The notes beneath the pieces are model-generated. The model was not told the DNA's origin. It saw only the letters and a program-made list of their open reading frames with translations, and searched no databases. From assembly GCA_003254905.1 (NCBI GenBank), contig QANU01105365.1, positions 153,715 to 217,714 of the forward strand: 64,000 nucleotides of DNA, given 5' to 3'. The position numbers were made by a program, and so were the translations under genes. Positions 61,201-64,000 of this stretch are shown here, one piece after another (positions within the stretch are counted from its first letter, which is position 1; each line of letters begins with the position of its first letter). Source of the stretch: Nissolia schottii. Its lineage: Eukaryota; Streptophyta; Magnoliopsida; Fabales; Fabaceae.

Positions 61201-62004
61201 AAAGGACAAACATCATGAGAGATCTGAGAGTTAGGGTAAAATTAAAAATCAAAATTAGGGTTAAAATTAGGAAAAATTAAATCAAACCTTCTAAGATGGA
61301 AACGGAGAGTGGAGGCACGGTGACGGGGAGGCACGGTGGTCGAGCTCGACGACGGACAGATAGAGAGAAACCAATCGACGGAGATAGTGGGTGGTGGGTG
61401 GTGGCTGGAGATGGAGCCGGAGAGTTGGAGGGGAAGGAAGTAAAGGGAGGATGGACAATGGAATGAAAGGGAAAATGGAATGAAAGGGACGATGGACGAA
61501 GGTGGGTGGATTTGGGGAAAATGGTGGATACTGGATTTGTGGTGGAACGGTGGAAGACGAAGAAAAATTCTTTGAAATTGAATCTTCAGTGCTTGCTTTA
61601 CTGCTTTCTAGTTTTTACCGTATTAGTATTTAGTAATATAATAATAATAATAATATATGTATAGTTAGGTTGTCGGGTCGGGTCACAATATTCGGACCCG
61701 AGACCCTACCCTGCATATGTGGTGGATCAGTTGGGTTCGACTTGTCGACCCAACCTAACCCGACCCACATGGGTAGGGTTGGATCGGATCGGTAGGTCGA
61801 ACCCAACCCATGTTCACCCGTAATTAATACCGTGAAAAATATTAACCCACATGGGTCGGGTTGGATCGGATCGGCAGGTCGAACCAAACACATGTTCACC
61901 CCTAATTAATGCTGTGACAAATATTAATTATGAACAATCACATTTGCTGGAAAACTTCCAAATGCTAGCTGATGGAAATCTCAACTATCTTTTATTATAT
62001 TAAA

Positions 62005-62047
<43 letters not shown>

Positions 62048-64000
62048 CACCGGTGACAGTCCTTTATCAACTTGGAGCACAATAATCCATTCATAAAGAT
62101 GCAATTAGTATTAAGCTGCATATGAGTAATTAAATCATTCAAAACCAACAAAATTGATTTCCCCGTGTTGAAAACGTTTTAATAAAACAAAATTCTTTAT
62201 TTCTATTACACAGCAGCCTGAAGCATGCCCAAATGCACTTAAACACAGAGAGCTAGACATAAATTACAGTTACAAGCTTGGCACTCAAAATACAAGTGCA
62301 CAAAAGCAATAAAGAAATAACCTAACCTTAACACGGAGTTCCTTCATTGGATGTGGTGTCAATAAAGCTCGAATTGAAGTGACAATTGGCTCCTATAATA
62401 GAAATTTTATTGGTCACTGGAGGAGAGAGTACAATAATAGATGATGCAGAGAAATTGAGACACTTGCCTGCATTCCACAAACGACTATTTGATCTCCTTC
62501 ATGAAGAACACCATTAACCAAAACAACATCAATAGTAGTTCCATGGCCTTCAACAACCTTGACCTCCAAGACGGTACACTGGAAGCCACAATCAAACAAC
62601 AATCAGACAACTGCAGATAAACAAACTTAAATCATTAAACCGGCTTTAATATAAATAATATGACAATAAAGCTAACCTGCACTTCATCACTATAAGTAAG
62701 TTTCTCAACCATTGTTTTTTGAGTCCATTGGACCAATAGCAATAGCAAATCTGGGATTCCTTCACCACTGAAACAGCAAAGACAAAAGATATCAATAAAA
62801 CAGACGCACAAGAAGCATTACACAGATTATACAACAGTCCTCAACACCACTAAAAGAGATGGTTTCCCCCCAAAGGCAAAGATTTGGCCTTTTTCCAGCC
62901 GTCACAGAACCTAGGATAAGTGGGGGGTGTATAACCATTTTTCATAAACCCATCATGTCTTCCCCCTCTGCTCACACCGAAGTATCATTTTTGGGATAGT
63001 CTCAGGTAGAGACTAGACAGGTTAAACCCATTTTGAAACTTTCAGATGTTTTGAAAAACACAGAATGTTTGAAGCAGTAAAATATGGCTACTAAAAATGA
63101 AAAAGACTGCTAAAACATGGACTAAAAGTTGCGGGAAAACAAACATTATACATTGTTAAATTTGGGCACTTCCAAAATGAAGACATACTGTATAATATTC
63201 CCTATATTCACGTTAATACAGTCAAATATTTTAAATTTTAATAAATATACCTTCTCGTAGCCACATATAATAGAATTTTTGGAAAGGAGATAAAAAAAAC
63301 CATCTCCTCATCCCATTTCAAAACTTAAATGAGAGCAAGGAAAAGAAGTGATGGGTTGCAAAACCATGTCTCAACCATTCAAGCTGTTCTAAATGACAAA
63401 GGAGACATCATCAACCATCAAACTTAAAAATAACATGATCTCATAGCACCTTTCACCACATAAAACAAATGGTAAAGGCTCAACTAAAGGGATCAATAAT
63501 CAGCCATAGTGCAGTCATATCAAACAATGCAATATATTTTTGTTGCACGCAATGGGCAGGATGTCTACCACAGTTACCTTATTGCACTTGTAGGTACAAT
63601 GTTGAACGTCTCTCCCATTTCCTTGTTTTTATAATACAACTCAGTATTTAGCCCCTGTTCCTTGAATTGAGTAATAATCTATCAATGAAACAAAAGAAAA
63701 ATTAGGGTGGCAAACAATAGCCAAAATCATCTTCTAGGACCAATAAATAAAGAAATAAATCTTTTAAAACCTGAATGAGCCTCATATTGAACTCATTTTG
63801 AACATCCTTGGTCTGCTGCTTCATCGCTTTAACAATTGGAGAATTCCGACATGTTTTCCACCCGTAAAGCCTGTCAACCTGCCATGTTACAAGAACAGTG
63901 TAACAGACATAAGCATTGACAATAAGAAAAGAGTAGAAGTAGACCCTAACAAAAATGTAAGACAAAGCATCACCTTATTCAAGGCAATAATGAACTCTGT
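58213..64000 (-). CDS. eIF5B: Translation initiation factor eIF5B, C-terminal part (5' end beyond the window)
   Basis: Eleven exons visible: beyond 64000 to 63974, 63878-63771, 63678-63578, 62767-62677, 62578-62468, 62392-62327, 60442-60383, 60269-59712, 59009-58890, 58505-58386, 58278-58213. They encode the end of the GTPase domain, with the guanine-specifying NKVD box split between the first two exons (ALNK|VDRLYGW). Then come domain II (SGEGIPDLL, VLEVKVVEGHGTT), domain III (IGPVHKKDVMKAS, ATILAFDVKV) and domain IV (IGTPVCVPSKEFIDIGRI, HFEIDDELVSHISRRSID) with a WRLVVKLKNVFKIQ end. It catalyses 60S subunit joining by GTP hydrolysis. The intron after 62468 has a GC donor. Domain order and ending match the family. 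Confidence 0.95.
59222..59510. repeat. Two-copy tandem duplication in an eIF5B intron, with an unresolved base
   Basis: About 145 bp (tgagaaataatgatac...cagcttagc) is repeated head to tail, 59222-59366 and 59368-59510, nearly identical. The only ambiguous base (n, 59367) lies exactly at the junction, which suggests an assembly join. Confidence 0.85.
60650..61902. mobile_element. hAT-like non-autonomous element in an eIF5B intron
   Basis: Inverted termini GGGGTGAACATG (60650-60661 and, reversed, 61891-61902), with attaat just outside each end. The last about 65 bp are duplicated (an inner end at about 61805-61818). It includes a C-run and a GC-richer core (61300-61560), in contrast to the AT-rich intron. 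No transposase frame recognised. It enlarges the intron between the 62327 and 60442 exons to 1.9 kb. Confidence 0.65.
62008..62045. repeat. (AG)n microsatellite
   Basis: About nineteen AG dinucleotides in the large eIF5B intron. Confidence 0.9.

Overview
The window is nuclear DNA from a flowering plant, a eudicot and probably a legume, judged by gene style rather than any species-diagnostic marker. The evidence is split genes with GT-AG introns, AT-rich spacers, an EIX-type LRR receptor-like protein pair, F-box/FBD/LRR genes, a neprosin-domain gene, plant mitochondrial NAD-isocitrate dehydrogenase, eIF5B, and many LTR retrotransposons and MITEs. One unresolved base (n, position 59367) shows it comes from an assembly.

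Layout. 1-7.8 kb: an F-box exon relic, then an old, catalytically broken Ty1/copia element on the minus strand with a nested Mutator-type MITE. 7.8-12.1 kb: a promoter/5'UTR-like island, a truncated LINE, and a second copy of the same MITE that carries its own insertion. 12.5-14.0 kb: a three-exon F-box/FBD/LRR gene (+). 14-19.4 kb: F-box debris, a relic of a 2OG-oxygenase exon and two orphan exon-like blocks. 19.5-29.1 kb: a tandem duplication carrying two intact receptor-like protein genes (-). 29.3-34.5 kb: more F-box/oxygenase debris, split by a gypsy fragment and a TRIM, plus two inverted SINE-like repeats. 34.7-39.0 kb: an intact three-exon 2OG-Fe(II)-oxygenase-like gene (-) whose iron and 2OG ligands look lost. 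39-44 kb: copia and gypsy debris and a clean MITE. 44.7-49.0 kb: the seven-exon mitochondrial NAD-IDH catalytic subunit gene (-). 49-53.5 kb: CACTA, hAT, solo-LTR and copia fragments. 53.7-55.7 kb: a frameshifted neprosin-like gene (+). 58.2-64 kb: the 3' half of the eIF5B gene (-), which continues beyond the right edge.

The genes do not form a pathway. Two are housekeeping (IDH in the TCA cycle, eIF5B in ribosomal subunit joining). The others belong to fast-evolving plant families. The most interesting signals are: an apparently identical 1.38-kb tract shared by the two receptor genes and flanked by divergent sequence (gene conversion); a 2OG-oxygenase fold with degenerate active-site residues, a His/Asp-rich loop and a hydrophobic tail; a repeated F-box/oxygenase-tail module; and a neprosin paralogue that seems to lack both conserved glutamates. 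Exon coordinates were derived by eye from splice signals and protein conservation.
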